Source: Gordonia tangerina (lineage in GTDB: Bacteria > Actinomycetota > Actinomycetes > Mycobacteriales > Mycobacteriaceae). Taken from it: a stretch of DNA of 64,000 nucleotides. The position numbers and the translations under genes were made by a program. Under the pieces are notes generated by a model. It was not told the DNA's origin and ran no database searches. It saw only the letters and a list, made by a program, of their open reading frames with translations. Shown one piece after another: positions 35,488 through 44,151 of this stretch (its first letter is position 1; every line of letters starts with the position of its first letter). The stretch lies in NCBI RefSeq assembly GCF_021556435.1, contig NZ_JAKGCU010000004.1, positions 226,813-290,812 on the forward strand, given 5' to 3'.

Positions 35488-36515
35488 TGATCGAGTTGGA
35501 TCAAGAACTCGCCGAACTGATGTCGGCGGTGTTCGTCGAGCACCGCAGGAAGCGGTCCACAGCACCGGACCGCACCACGGTGCCGACCTGGGACTTGGCA
35601 CTCTGGGAGCAGCTCGACGAGGTCGGACTGGCCCGATTGACCGGTTCCGAGGCCAGCGGAGGTAGCGGTGCCACCTGGTTCGCCGCCGCCGAATTGCTGG
35701 ATGCCGCAGCCCGGTTCGGGGTACCGACACCCGTCGTCGAGCATGATCTGCTGGCCGGCTGGCTCCTGGAGGAGGCCGCCCTGCCGGTAGACGACGCGCG
35801 ACGATCCGCGTGTGTCACCGACGAACACGGCATCGCGCGGGGAGTCGGTTGGGCGTCCGGCGCCGAGAAACTCGTCGTTGCCTGGCCGCACGCGGGTGGC
35901 CATCAGGTCGCCGACGTCGACATCGCCGATGTCGATGTGACCGCCGGCGTCAACATGGCGGGCGAGCCGCGTGACGTCGTCGCAGTTGCCGTTGATCGTC
36001 TCACCGGCGTCGACGTCCCGCCGGGCGTGATCGACCGGTTCGGTCTGCGCGGCGCACTGGCCCGCGCGGTGCAATCTTGCGGGGCTCTCGATGGGGCTGT
36101 CACCCTGAGTGTTTCCCATGCCTCTGCCCGGGAACAGTTCGGCCGACCGCTGGCGCGATTCCAGGCGGTGGCGGCGCTGGTCGCCGACGCCGCGGCCGAA
36201 GCCGCGCTCGCGCGCGCGGCGACCGAGGCCGCGCTGGCCGCGGCGGTACACAGCGAGTGGTCGGCGCCGAACCTGGCGTTCCTGATCGCGGTGGCCCGGT
36301 CATGTGCGGGGCGAGCCACATCGACGGTGGTGCGCAACGCTCATCAGGTTCACGGGGCCCTCGGGACAACACAGGAACACGGCCTGCATGAATTCACGCT
36401 GCCCGCGTTGGCGTGGTGTTCGGAGTTCGGCTCGGTGCACGCTTGGGAGCAGCGGATCACCGACGCCGCCGTCGACGCGGGCGCCGACGGACTCTGGCCG
36501 CTCATCGTCGGGTGA
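35487..36515 (+). CDS. Acyl-CoA dehydrogenase (second, shorter subunit)
   Basis: A 342-aa acyl-CoA dehydrogenase-like protein starting MIELDQELAELMSAVF. It lacks a clear copy of the SEPDSGSD flavin motif but keeps the C-terminal domain (HASAREQFGRPLARFQAVAA, VVRNAHQVHGALGTTQEHGL). In actinobacterial FadE heterodimers or heterotetramers one subunit is degenerate in this way, and the pair shares flavin sites across the interface. Start codon overlaps the stop of the first subunit, so 1:1 synthesis is likely. It converges with the MFS gene. Confidence 0.87.
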   Translation: MIELDQELAELMSAVFVEHRRKRSTAPDRTTVPTWDLALWEQLDEVGLARLTGSEASGGSGATWFAAAELLDAAARFGVPTPVVEHDLLAGWLLEEAALPVDDARRSACVTDEHGIARGVGWASGAEKLVVAWPHAGGHQVADVDIADVDVTAGVNMAGEPRDVVAVAVDRLTGVDVPPGVIDRFGLRGALARAVQSCGALDGAVTLSVSHASAREQFGRPLARFQAVAALVADAAAEAALARAATEAALAAAVHSEWSAPNLAFLIAVARSCAGRATSTVVRNAHQVHGALGTTQEHGLHEFTLPALAWCSEFGSVHAWEQRITDAAVDAGADGLWPLIVG

Positions 36516-36536
36516 GACGTGTCGGCGCTCCGCTCC

Positions 36537-37721
36537 TCAGGGCGCGAAACCCCGCTTCCCCATCACCGCAACCGTGAGCCCCGCGACCACCAGCGCGGCT
36601 GCCGTCACGCTCAACGCCAGGATGGCCGGCGACGACCCGAGGAACAGTCCGCCGAGCACGGCCCCGAGCGCGATGCCGAGATTGGAGGTGCCGTTGATCC
36701 ATGCACCCGCCACCTCGGGCGCCTCATGGAACACGCGCACCGCAGCCGTCTGATACATCGAGGGAACGCCGCCGAACAACCCGTTCCACAGGGCGATCGC
36801 CACAACGAGACCGACGAACCAGGCGTGGGTGAGGCCGACCGCGAGGATGGTGGCGGCCAACAGCGCCAGCACGGTCAGCACCGTCGTGCGCGGGTGCCGG
36901 TCGATGGTGCGCCCGACGCAGGCGAGACCGGCCAGGCCGCACACTCCGCACACCAGCAGCAGCGGGCCGATCCAGGATTCGCCGGCGCCGCCGGTCAGCA
37001 GGATCACGCTGATGTAGGTGTACACCGTGTACTGGCCGATGAACGTGAGCGTGTTGGAGGTGACCACCACACCGAGCGCCGAGCGGGCGCCGGAGGTTTG
37101 GATGCGGCGGCCGGCGGGTGTGCCGGACACCGCCGGTAGGAACCGCAGGATCGCGACCAGGACACCGGCCGCGATCACCGCGAGCACCGCGAACGATCCC
37201 CGCCAACCAATCGCGGCGCCCAGTGCCGTCGACAACGGCACACCCAGTACGAATCCCGCGGTGGTGCCACCGGCGACGAGTGCCAGCCCTCGGCCCACCT
37301 GTCCACGTTCGACCAATCGCGGGACATAGCCGATGCACACCGAGAAGAAGAGCGCGTGCGCCACGCCGCCGACGACCCGGCCCGCGGCCACCACTGCAAA
37401 ACTGGGCGCGAACGCGATGAGCAGGTTGCTGATCAGGTAGCCCGCCACCGTGATGAGGATCAGCGGCTTGCGGGGATATCGGCGCGTCGCCACGGTCAGC
37501 GGAACCGCGAACACGGCGACCATCACCGCGAACACCGTCACGAGCAGGCCGGTGACGGCGTCGTCGACCCCGAACGCGCCGCCGATCGCCGGGAGCAGGC
37601 CCACGGGCAGCATCTCGGTGGTGACCGCGAGGAACCCGGCCACCGCGAGTGCTGCCAGCGCAGGCATGCGTTGCCGAACGTCCTGGCGGGCGTCGGGCGC
37701 AGCGGTCGGGGTCGTGAGCAT
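36537..37721 (-). CDS. MFS transporter (AraJ-like, 12-helix)
   Basis: A 394-aa major facilitator with about 12 helices: FLAVTTEMLPVGLLPAIGGA in helix 1, motif A-like TRRYPRKPLILITVAGYLIS, VGGVAHALFFSVCIGYVPRL and GFVLGVPLSTALGAAIGWR. It matches the sugar or drug exporters of the AraJ/YdhP group. ATG 37721 is favoured; the frame is open to 37763 without family sequence. It is divergent from a ROK regulator gene with 51 nt between, so likely controlled by it. Confidence 0.9.
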   Translation of the reverse strand: MLTTPTAAPDARQDVRQRMPALAALAVAGFLAVTTEMLPVGLLPAIGGAFGVDDAVTGLLVTVFAVMVAVFAVPLTVATRRYPRKPLILITVAGYLISNLLIAFAPSFAVVAAGRVVGGVAHALFFSVCIGYVPRLVERGQVGRGLALVAGGTTAGFVLGVPLSTALGAAIGWRGSFAVLAVIAAGVLVAILRFLPAVSGTPAGRRIQTSGARSALGVVVTSNTLTFIGQYTVYTYISVILLTGGAGESWIGPLLLVCGVCGLAGLACVGRTIDRHPRTTVLTVLALLAATILAVGLTHAWFVGLVVAIALWNGLFGGVPSMYQTAAVRVFHEAPEVAGAWINGTSNLGIALGAVLGGLFLGSSPAILALSVTAAALVVAGLTVAVMGKRGFAP

Positions 37722-37744
37722 CTCACGAATATAATCGGTGTTCG

Positions 37745-37757
37745 AGTTTAATGTAAA
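37745..37757. promoter_or_regulatory. Small dyad TTTA-ATG-TAAA between MFS and ROK genes
   Basis: TTTAATGTAAA (37747-37757) is an A+T-rich palindrome in the 51-nt divergent promoter region. A ROK repressor could bind it, and the region also has TATAAT-like sequence for the leftward gene (ATTATA near 37733 on the minus strand). Confidence 0.45.
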
Positions 37758-37772
37758 TGCCACAATGTCCGG

Positions 37773-38966
37773 GTGTCACTCCCGTCTCCCGGCCCGGGCG
37801 CCGCGCGTTGGTCGACACCGGCACGGTTGATCGATCTGGTGCGTTCGCGCCCCGGCGTCACCCGCGCGGTGGCGGCGCAGGAGTTGGGCATCGGCAGTGG
37901 GGCGGCCACCGATCTGATGGCTCGGATGCGCCGACTGGACCTACTCGACGAATCACCCGCGCCGGCGCAGGGTCGCGGACGCCCCACGACGATCCTCGAA
38001 CCACATCCCGCTGGGCCGCTGGTGGTGATCGCGGAGTTGAGCCCGACCGGGTGGCGGGTGGCCACTGCGGATCTCTGTGGCGAACCCCGGATCGAGGCCG
38101 CGGCGGGCCGGTTACGGGGTGGGCCGGATCGGGTGCTCGCCGACATGGCAGACGCGATCGGCGCCGTCGTTCAACGCGACCCGTCACGGGTTCGGGCAGT
38201 GTCGGTGTCGGTGGCCGGTGCGGTACTCGACGACCGACTGGTCCAGTTCACGCCGCTGGGCTGGACCGACGTCGACCTCACCCCATTGACCGCGAACCTG
38301 TTGGCAGACAGCGACATCCCGATGCTGGTGGCCAACGATGCGACCCTGGCCGGGCTGGCCGAGGCCCGCACCGGTTCGGCGCGCGGTGTCGGCACGGCGT
38401 TGCACCTGATCATCGCAGTGGGCTTGGGTGGCGCCCTGGTCGTGGACGGCGTACCGGTTGTCGGCGCACATGGCGGCGCCGGTGAGTACGGGCACGTACC
38501 CTTCGGCGATCCGGCCAAGCAGTGTCCGTGCGGTGCGCACGGCTGCTGGGATCTCACCATCGACGGGCGCGCATTGGCCGAGCACCTGAGAGAACCGCCG
38601 CCGGACAATGCTTTTGACTATGCCCATGAGCTTCTTCGGCAGCATTCGGCCGGGGCGTCCGACGAACGCCACCAGCGAGCATTCGACCGCGTGGCCGCCG
38701 CACTCGGCCGCGGCATAGCCGGCCTTGTCTCGATACACGACCCCGACATGGTCACCCTCGGCGGGCTCGCGACCCCCCTGAGGGCGGCCGCCCCCGAACC
38801 TTTCGAGGCGGCCTACCGAGCCGGGTTGATGTCGTTTCGCAAGCACCTGCCGTCACCGGTCGTCGATGGAATCCACGGCGATGACGGGCCGCTGCACGGC
38901 GCCGCCCTGCGGGGCGTCGACCACGTCACCACTGTCGACGCGTTGGCCCAATGGGCGCAACGCTGA
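37773..38966 (+). CDS. ROK-family transcriptional regulator
   Basis: A 397-aa protein with an N-terminal winged HTH (VRSRPGVTRAVAAQELGIGS and GAATDLMARMRRLDLLDES, residues about 23-62) and a ROK kinase-like domain. It has the zinc motif CPCGAHGCWD near residue 250 and a GGAGEYGHVPFGD block before it, where a sugar kinase would place the catalytic Asp in LVANDATLAG. GTG start. ROK regulators sense sugars and repress divergent transport genes; here the neighbour is an MFS exporter. Sugar kinase activity is possible but not implied. Confidence 0.9.
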   Translation: MSLPSPGPGAARWSTPARLIDLVRSRPGVTRAVAAQELGIGSGAATDLMARMRRLDLLDESPAPAQGRGRPTTILEPHPAGPLVVIAELSPTGWRVATADLCGEPRIEAAAGRLRGGPDRVLADMADAIGAVVQRDPSRVRAVSVSVAGAVLDDRLVQFTPLGWTDVDLTPLTANLLADSDIPMLVANDATLAGLAEARTGSARGVGTALHLIIAVGLGGALVVDGVPVVGAHGGAGEYGHVPFGDPAKQCPCGAHGCWDLTIDGRALAEHLREPPPDNAFDYAHELLRQHSAGASDERHQRAFDRVAAALGRGIAGLVSIHDPDMVTLGGLATPLRAAAPEPFEAAYRAGLMSFRKHLPSPVVDGIHGDDGPLHGAALRGVDHVTTVDALAQWAQR

Positions 38967-39096
38967 GATTCGCAAACAGACACTCTGACCTGCGGTGATC
39001 ATTCTTGTCGGTGGTGTGTTCTAGATTGGTGTGTGCAGGATGAGTTGATGCGAAACGGGTGGGCGCGAACTCGCTGAATCCGGTCTCGGGGTCGGA

Positions 39097-40719
39097 TTGA
39101 TCACGGTGGGTGGCATATCGGAAATGATCCTGCATCAGTTGGTTGTGATCAGATCCGTGAAGGGTGCGCTCGTGTCGTCCGTGTTGTCCTCGCCGTCGCC
39201 GTGGCCGCAGTTGCCGCGTGACTTTCTCGGTGGTGTGGATGCGGCCTACCCGGATGAAGACCCCACCAACGACATTCTGCTCGGGATGGCCGAGCTCGAC
39301 CGCGGTCGCGCCTATCTCGCCTACGCCGAATATCGTTCGGTGGCAGCACTCTACGACCGGCTGGTCGCTGCGCGTGAAGACACCGACGGTTTCGTGGTGG
39401 ATGGCTTCGCCGACGCCGCGGCACGTATCTCCAAACTCCGCGGAACGTCTCGTGGCGCCGCGGAAACACTGCTCAATGATGCGGTCGCGTTGCGGGACCG
39501 GTTGCCGGAGGTGTCGGAATGTTTGCGTGACGGCGTGATCGGGCCGTGGCACGCGCAGAAGGCGGTCAGCCGGACCGACCTGCTCGACGATTCGTCAGCG
39601 GCGCCGTTGGTCGATGCGGCGATCGCACAGACGCTGCGGACCCGGAACGGGACCTGGAGCAAGGCACGTTTCCGCGACATGATAGACCGGATTGTGTTCC
39701 GTCATGACCCCGACGCGGTGCGGGAACGTCGGCAGCAGGCCCTTGATGACCGCCGGATGTGGACCCACCCGCGCGAGGACGGCACTGCCGAGATCACCGG
39801 GGTGATGTCGGCGGAGAACGTGCGGATCGCCGCCGCCGCGGTGGCCGCATTGGCCGACAGTGTGTGTGAACACGATCCGCGCACCAAGCCGCAACGACAA
39901 TCCGATGCCATGTTCTGCCTGCTGTCGGGCACCATGTTCGAATGCGACTGCGGTAGTGACGATTGCACCGCGGTCATCCCGGAGCCCGGGGTGGTGCCGC
40001 CGGTGGACAGCCGGGCGGTGCTGCATGTGGTCGCCGACGAGGCCACCGTGAAAGGGATGGCGAACCATGCCGGTTTCATGGACGGCCACGGAGTGATCTC
40101 GGGCGAGCATGTGCGCGATATCGCCGCGCGTGCCGACACCAAGGTCTCCTATCTGGTGGCGCCCACGACCGAACCGGACCCCGATGGCACGTTCACGTTG
40201 CCGGCGCATCTGCCGTCGGATCCGTATCGGCCGTCGGCGGCGTTGGACACCTTCATCCGGTTGCGGGACGGCTATTGCACCGAACCTGGATGCCTGACCT
40301 CGGCGTGGCGTGGCGACCTCGACCATGTCGATGAGTACGACCACGCGTGTCCGCACAACGGTGGACAGACCACTGAGGTGGGGTTGAACGCGAAATGTCG
40401 TCCCGGACACTTGTTGAAGACCTTCGGCGACTGGGTCGATGATCAATGGCGTGATGCCGACGGGCGGCTGGTCACCGAATACATCACCCCCGAAGGCCTG
40501 GTGTTGCCCGGCGAAGCCGAAACCCAGGAAGACTTGTTCCCTGGGCTGCGCAGGATCCGGTTCACCGCACCCGCCCAGGCCCCACCCCCACACACCGGCA
40601 GCACGATCGAACGCAGCACCCGCGTCAACACACGGGTGGCGAACAAACACGCCCGCAGACGCGCCGAACGCGCCCGAAACCGCAAACGCGTCACCGACGC
40701 CGGCCCGCCACCGTTCTAG
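39097..40719 (+). CDS. DUF222 protein with C-terminal HNH endonuclease domain (13E12-type), copy 1
   Basis: A 540-aa protein: a DUF222 helical domain (residues about 50-350) and a C-terminal HNH/zinc region (RLRDGYCTEPGCLTSAWRGD, then LDHVDEYDHACPHNGGQT and CRPGHLLKTFGDW). Several starts are possible (39097, ATG 39124); no strong ribosome site decides. These multicopy actinobacterial genes may be mobile-intron-like or nuclease genes and their biology is unclear. A second, shorter and divergent copy occurs at 61767-63014. Its TAG abuts the gpx stop. The C terminus is strongly basic (KHARRRAERARNRKRV). Confidence 0.88.
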   Translation: MITVGGISEMILHQLVVIRSVKGALVSSVLSSPSPWPQLPRDFLGGVDAAYPDEDPTNDILLGMAELDRGRAYLAYAEYRSVAALYDRLVAAREDTDGFVVDGFADAAARISKLRGTSRGAAETLLNDAVALRDRLPEVSECLRDGVIGPWHAQKAVSRTDLLDDSSAAPLVDAAIAQTLRTRNGTWSKARFRDMIDRIVFRHDPDAVRERRQQALDDRRMWTHPREDGTAEITGVMSAENVRIAAAAVAALADSVCEHDPRTKPQRQSDAMFCLLSGTMFECDCGSDDCTAVIPEPGVVPPVDSRAVLHVVADEATVKGMANHAGFMDGHGVISGEHVRDIAARADTKVSYLVAPTTEPDPDGTFTLPAHLPSDPYRPSAALDTFIRLRDGYCTEPGCLTSAWRGDLDHVDEYDHACPHNGGQTTEVGLNAKCRPGHLLKTFGDWVDDQWRDADGRLVTEYITPEGLVLPGEAETQEDLFPGLRRIRFTAPAQAPPPHTGSTIERSTRVNTRVANKHARRRAERARNRKRVTDAGPPPF

Positions 40720-41211
40720 TCAGAGCACTTTCCCGATGGCGCCGGTCAGCTTCTCCGGCTTGGTCGTCGGGGCGAACCGGTCCACCACGTTGCCATCGCG
40801 GTCGATCAGGAACTTGGTGAAGTTCCACTGAATTCGGCCGCCGAGCAGACCGCGCTTCTGTGCCCGCAGCCACTCGTAGAGGGGATGCGCTTCAGAGCCG
40901 TTGACGTCGATCTTGGCGAACATCGGGAACGTCACGTCGTAGGTCAGCGAGCAAAAGTTCTTGATCTCCTCGGCATCGCCGGGCTCTTGATGAGCGAACT
41001 GGTCGCAGGGAAAGCCCAGCACCCGCAACCCTTTGTCCGCGAACTCGCGGTTGAGTTGTTCGAGGCCCTCGTACTGCGGAGTGAAGCCACACTTCGACGC
41101 CGTGTTGACGATGAGCAGCGGCAGCCCCGCGTACGTGGACAACGGCACCGGAGTGCCGTCGATGTCGGTGGCGGTGAAGTCGTAGGCGGTCGTCTTGTCG
41201 GAGCTGGTCAT
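40720..41211 (-). CDS. Glutathione peroxidase-family thiol peroxidase
   Basis: A 163-aa peroxidase with Cys41 in LIVNTASKCGFTPQYEGLEQ, Gln71 in GFPCDQFAHQEPG and Trp-Asn in IQWNFTKFLID, making up the usual catalytic tetrad; the common Asn before Gln71 is Asp70 here. In actinobacteria without glutathione such enzymes use thioredoxin. ATG 41211. It lies 22 nt downstream of the secreted zinc peptidase gene, so it is the third gene of the tetR operon divergent from lcp, suggesting peroxide or lipid-peroxide protection beside the rubber oxygenase. Confidence 0.92.
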   Translation of the reverse strand: MTSSDKTTAYDFTATDIDGTPVPLSTYAGLPLLIVNTASKCGFTPQYEGLEQLNREFADKGLRVLGFPCDQFAHQEPGDAEEIKNFCSLTYDVTFPMFAKIDVNGSEAHPLYEWLRAQKRGLLGGRIQWNFTKFLIDRDGNVVDRFAPTTKPEKLTGAIGKVL

Positions 41212-41233
41212 CGGTACCCCCTGTCGATGCCGG

Positions 41234-41989
41234 TCAGGTGTAGGCCGGCGTGCCGAGAATCTGGTCACATGCGGTGACACCTTCGACAATGCCACGTTCG
41301 AAGGCCGCGCCGCGCTCGGACCCACTGCCATGCGACGTCCGCTCTGGCAGCGAGTACATGAACGCCGTCGCCTCATCGCGTTCGGCAGCGGTCATCTCGC
41401 CGCTCCGCACGAACCACGACCACGCCGCCCCCGACCAGCAATCACTGGCCCACTCGAGTCGCCGCAGCGCGTCGGCGGGACCGAGAACGGTCACCGACAC
41501 CGGCTTCAGACCGATGGCCTCCTGCACGCCGTGGCTGGACTCGTGTACGAACGTGGTCAACGCCCGCGCCGGCGTCCGGATCAGCGCCGCATCGGTGACC
41601 CAGTTGACGAAGGTGATGGTGTTGCAGTGGTGCAGACCGAGATTGAGCACCGTACCGACTTCGGCGTAGACGCACACATCCCGGTTCTGCGGATTCCACG
41701 AACCGCCCAGTGCTGGATTGCTCACCGCCACCGTCCGACGGACCGCCGTGGATCGTCCGGTGTGATCGAGCCACTCGCGGGTCAGTGCGACCGCACAGGC
41801 CACGTTGTCTCGCGGCAGTTGCGCATTCCGGCACAACGAGCGGTCGCCGTACAGGGTCACCGTCCCGGCGGGTGCGGGCGCCGCGGAAACGCCGGGCGCA
41901 CCGCCCATCCCCGTGAGCACGAACGCCCCGACCACCACCAGGAGAAGTTTGCGCCCGACCATGTCGTACCGGTGCCCGGACGTGTTCAC
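41234..41989 (-). CDS. Secreted neutral zinc metallopeptidase-like protein
   Basis: A 251-aa secreted protein. A hydrophobic signal segment (KLLLVVVGAFVLTGMGG, about residues 14-30) ends near GVSAAPAP. HExxH is present as His149-Glu150-x2-His153 (TFVHESSHGVQEAIG), and LEWASDCWSGAAW resembles the third-ligand motif of the YpfJ-like neutral zinc metallopeptidases. Several cysteines (C53, C65, C106, C122) may form disulfides. The GTG start at 41989 overlaps the tetR stop (GTGA), although Met10 is an alternative. A role in processing extracellular proteins such as Lcp is speculative. Confidence 0.82.
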   Translation of the reverse strand: MNTSGHRYDMVGRKLLLVVVGAFVLTGMGGAPGVSAAPAPAGTVTLYGDRSLCRNAQLPRDNVACAVALTREWLDHTGRSTAVRRTVAVSNPALGGSWNPQNRDVCVYAEVGTVLNLGLHHCNTITFVNWVTDAALIRTPARALTTFVHESSHGVQEAIGLKPVSVTVLGPADALRRLEWASDCWSGAAWSWFVRSGEMTAAERDEATAFMYSLPERTSHGSGSERGAAFERGIVEGVTACDQILGTPAYT

Positions 41990-42678
41990 GGTTTCGGTGG
42001 ATTCAGCATCGGCACCAGGTACTGGCGCGCAATCGCCGCCAACTGCTCGTCGTCGTGCACGTCGACGAGTTGACTGGGCACGGTGAGGAACGAGTTCGAG
42101 AATCGGACCATCATCTCCGCGGTCAGCTCGGTGTCGAGGTCGGCGGCGATGTTGCCGGCCGATTGCTCCTTGCGCAGTTGCTGGGCGAGGAACTGGCGGA
42201 CCGCTGCGAGCATGCGGCCGTCGTCGGCGCCGATCGAACCGGCGAGCAGGGTCGGTTCGGTCTCGATGAGGCCACCGATGAGGGGGTTGCCGAGGATCGA
42301 TCGCAGGGAACTGACGAAGCCGAACACCACGCGTTCCTCCGCCGTGTCCGCCTCGCCGATGTCGGCGAGAAAGCGCAGGAAATACCGCCGAAACTCGCGC
42401 AGGATGACCTGCTCGACCAGCGCATCCTTCGTGTCGAACTTCCGATAGATGGTCACCCGGGACAACCCGGCCCGCCGGGCGACCTCATCCATCGACGATC
42501 GCTGGATGCCCATGCGGCAGAACTGGTCGAAGGCGGCGTCGAGCAACCGGGCCCGGGTGGGGTCGTCGGGCTCGTCGAAATCGCCACCCACCACCGCCAC
42601 ATAGGCCCGCTGCAGCAGGGATGGGGATTGCGGAGGCGACTGGATGCCCGGCGTCGCGGCAGCTTGGCCTGGTTTCAC
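41986..42678 (-). CDS. lcpR: TetR-family regulator, probable LcpR
   Basis: A 230-aa TetR protein: N-terminal HTH TRARLLDAAFDQFCRMGIQR and SSMDEVARRAGLSRVTIYRK, then an all-helical ligand domain. GTG 42678 is chosen because GAGGAG lies five nt upstream; in-frame codons further up are outside the domain. It is divergent from lcp, with 207 nt between that hold palindromes. Gordonia and relatives are known to control lcp with an adjacent TetR regulator, LcpR, so this assignment is likely. It also heads the operon with the zinc peptidase and gpx. Confidence 0.88.
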   Translation of the reverse strand: MKPGQAAATPGIQSPPQSPSLLQRAYVAVVGGDFDEPDDPTRARLLDAAFDQFCRMGIQRSSMDEVARRAGLSRVTIYRKFDTKDALVEQVILREFRRYFLRFLADIGEADTAEERVVFGFVSSLRSILGNPLIGGLIETEPTLLAGSIGADDGRMLAAVRQFLAQQLRKEQSAGNIAADLDTELTAEMMVRFSNSFLTVPSQLVDVHDDEQLAAIARQYLVPMLNPPKP

Positions 42679-42754
42679 TCTCACTCCTCGCCAGTCGTGC
42701 GCGAAGCATACCGCGAGGCCTCTGCGTTCGCCGTCAGCACGTGTGACTACACCT

Positions 42755-42784
42755 GTGACCACTTTGCCTTGTGAGTGGTGTCAC
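42755..42784. promoter_or_regulatory. Imperfect dyad upstream of lcp
   Basis: GTGACCACT and AGTGGTGTCAC form an imperfect inverted repeat around a 10-nt spacer, between the lcpR start and the clear TGTAAC palindrome. It could be an additional regulator site, for example for catabolite control, or part of the lcpR promoter. Confidence 0.4.
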
Positions 42785-42799
42785 ACTGTGATAGTTCTA

Positions 42800-42826
42800 T
42801 GTAACAGAGTTACAGCCTTTGTTACA
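42800..42826. promoter_or_regulatory. Palindromic operator TGTAAC-N3-GTTACA in the lcp promoter
   Basis: TGTAAC-AGA-GTTACA (42800-42814) is a perfect 6-bp-arm palindrome, followed by a third GTTACA at 42821. It sits about 60-85 nt before the lcp ATG and is the best candidate for the TetR/LcpR binding site that represses both divergent operons. Confidence 0.75.
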
Positions 42827-42885
42827 TCGCTTCATCATGATCGGGGCGTCATCGAGTCGGGTGGCGAAGACGGGAGCCAAGAAAA

Positions 42886-44109
42886 ATGGAGAATCTGAGC
42901 AGGCGGAACATGTTGAAGGCCGGCGGCACGGTGGGCGCAGTGGGCGCTCTCGCGACCGTCAGCCAAGCAACACCGTGGACGTGGTCACCGGCGGGTTCGG
43001 TACCCGGACGGGGCAGCGGCGCCAACCCCCAGGGGGTCTGGGACGACGAGGCCGACCCCGTCGTGGCGAAGCTCTTGGAGCGCGGCCAGGTGCAGCGGGT
43101 CAATGAACTACTCCGCGGATGGACCAAGAACGGCCAGCCGTTGCCGGCCGGTCTCCCGAACGAACTCCGTGACTTCATGGAACACGCGCGTCAACTGCCA
43201 TCGTGGACCGACCGCGGCAAACTCGAGACGGCGGTGCGGTTCAACCAGAAGCGAGGCACGTACCTCGGCGTCCTGTACGGCTTCGCCAGCGGCATGATGA
43301 GCACCGTCATCCCCCGCGAAGCCCGGGCGGTCTATTACTCGCAGGGTGGCGCGGACATGAAGGACCGCATCACCAAGACGGCCAAACTCGGTTACGACAT
43401 CGGTTCGCTCAACGCTTATCGACCCGACGGCGAGATGATCGTCACCTGCCTCAAGACCCGACTGGCCCACGCGTCGGTGCGCACTCTGCTGCCGCAGTCG
43501 CCCTGGTGGAACCACTCGGCGCAGGAGAAGATCCCGATCAGCCAGGCCGACATCATGGTCACCTGGCACAGCCTGCCCACCACCGTCATGCGCATGCTGG
43601 AACGGTGGAACGTGCCGATCGCCGCCGACGAATCGGACGGCTTCCTGCACTCGTGGCAGATCACCGCACACATGCTCGGCGTCCAGGACCAGTACATCCC
43701 GAACTCCTGGAACCAGGCAGATGCGCAGGCCCGGCAGGTGTTGGACCCGATCCTCGCCCCCACCCCGGAGGGCAAGAAGCTCGCCGACATTCTGCTCGAT
43801 CTCGGCATGAACCTCGACCTGAGCCTGTTGTCGCGCGGCGTGCTGGGTGCGCTCACCCGGTTCATGTTGGGTGACAAGATCGCCAACTGGCTCGAGATCC
43901 CGCGTGAGCCGGTGTGGAGCCCTCTACTCGAGACAGCCTGGGGGCCCTACGTTCTCGTTCGCGAAGGACTGCTTCAGGTGGGCATGCCGAAGGAGGCGTA
44001 CTGGCTCTTCGACGAGTTCCTGCGCCAGTTCGTGCTGTTCTACATGTCCGAGCTGCGGATGCCGATCAACATCACCATCCCGGTGGCCAACAACCCGCGC
44101 TACAACTGA
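42886..44109 (+). CDS. lcp: Latex-clearing protein (rubber oxygenase), Tat-secreted heme enzyme
   Basis: A 407-aa Lcp/DUF2236 heme b dioxygenase that cleaves cis-1,4-polyisoprene between isoprene units. A twin-arginine signal (SRRNMLKAGGTVGAVGALAT) opens the protein. Comparison with the Streptomyces K30 enzyme, from memory of its published residues, places the catalytic set at Glu145, Arg161, Lys164, Thr165 and the axial heme His195, each at the right spacing in EARAVYYSQGGADMKD, RITKT and RLAHASVR. Motif WTKNGQPLPAGLP is also typical. Start ATG 42886 with GGGAG upstream. Followed by a cutinase and a globin gene. Extracellular action on rubber particles is expected. Confidence 0.95.
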   Translation: MENLSRRNMLKAGGTVGAVGALATVSQATPWTWSPAGSVPGRGSGANPQGVWDDEADPVVAKLLERGQVQRVNELLRGWTKNGQPLPAGLPNELRDFMEHARQLPSWTDRGKLETAVRFNQKRGTYLGVLYGFASGMMSTVIPREARAVYYSQGGADMKDRITKTAKLGYDIGSLNAYRPDGEMIVTCLKTRLAHASVRTLLPQSPWWNHSAQEKIPISQADIMVTWHSLPTTVMRMLERWNVPIAADESDGFLHSWQITAHMLGVQDQYIPNSWNQADAQARQVLDPILAPTPEGKKLADILLDLGMNLDLSLLSRGVLGALTRFMLGDKIANWLEIPREPVWSPLLETAWGPYVLVREGLLQVGMPKEAYWLFDEFLRQFVLFYMSELRMPINITIPVANNPRYN

Positions 44110-44151
44110 GGCCGGTACCGCTGTACACCAACGAAAGTCGGGGGAAGCACG

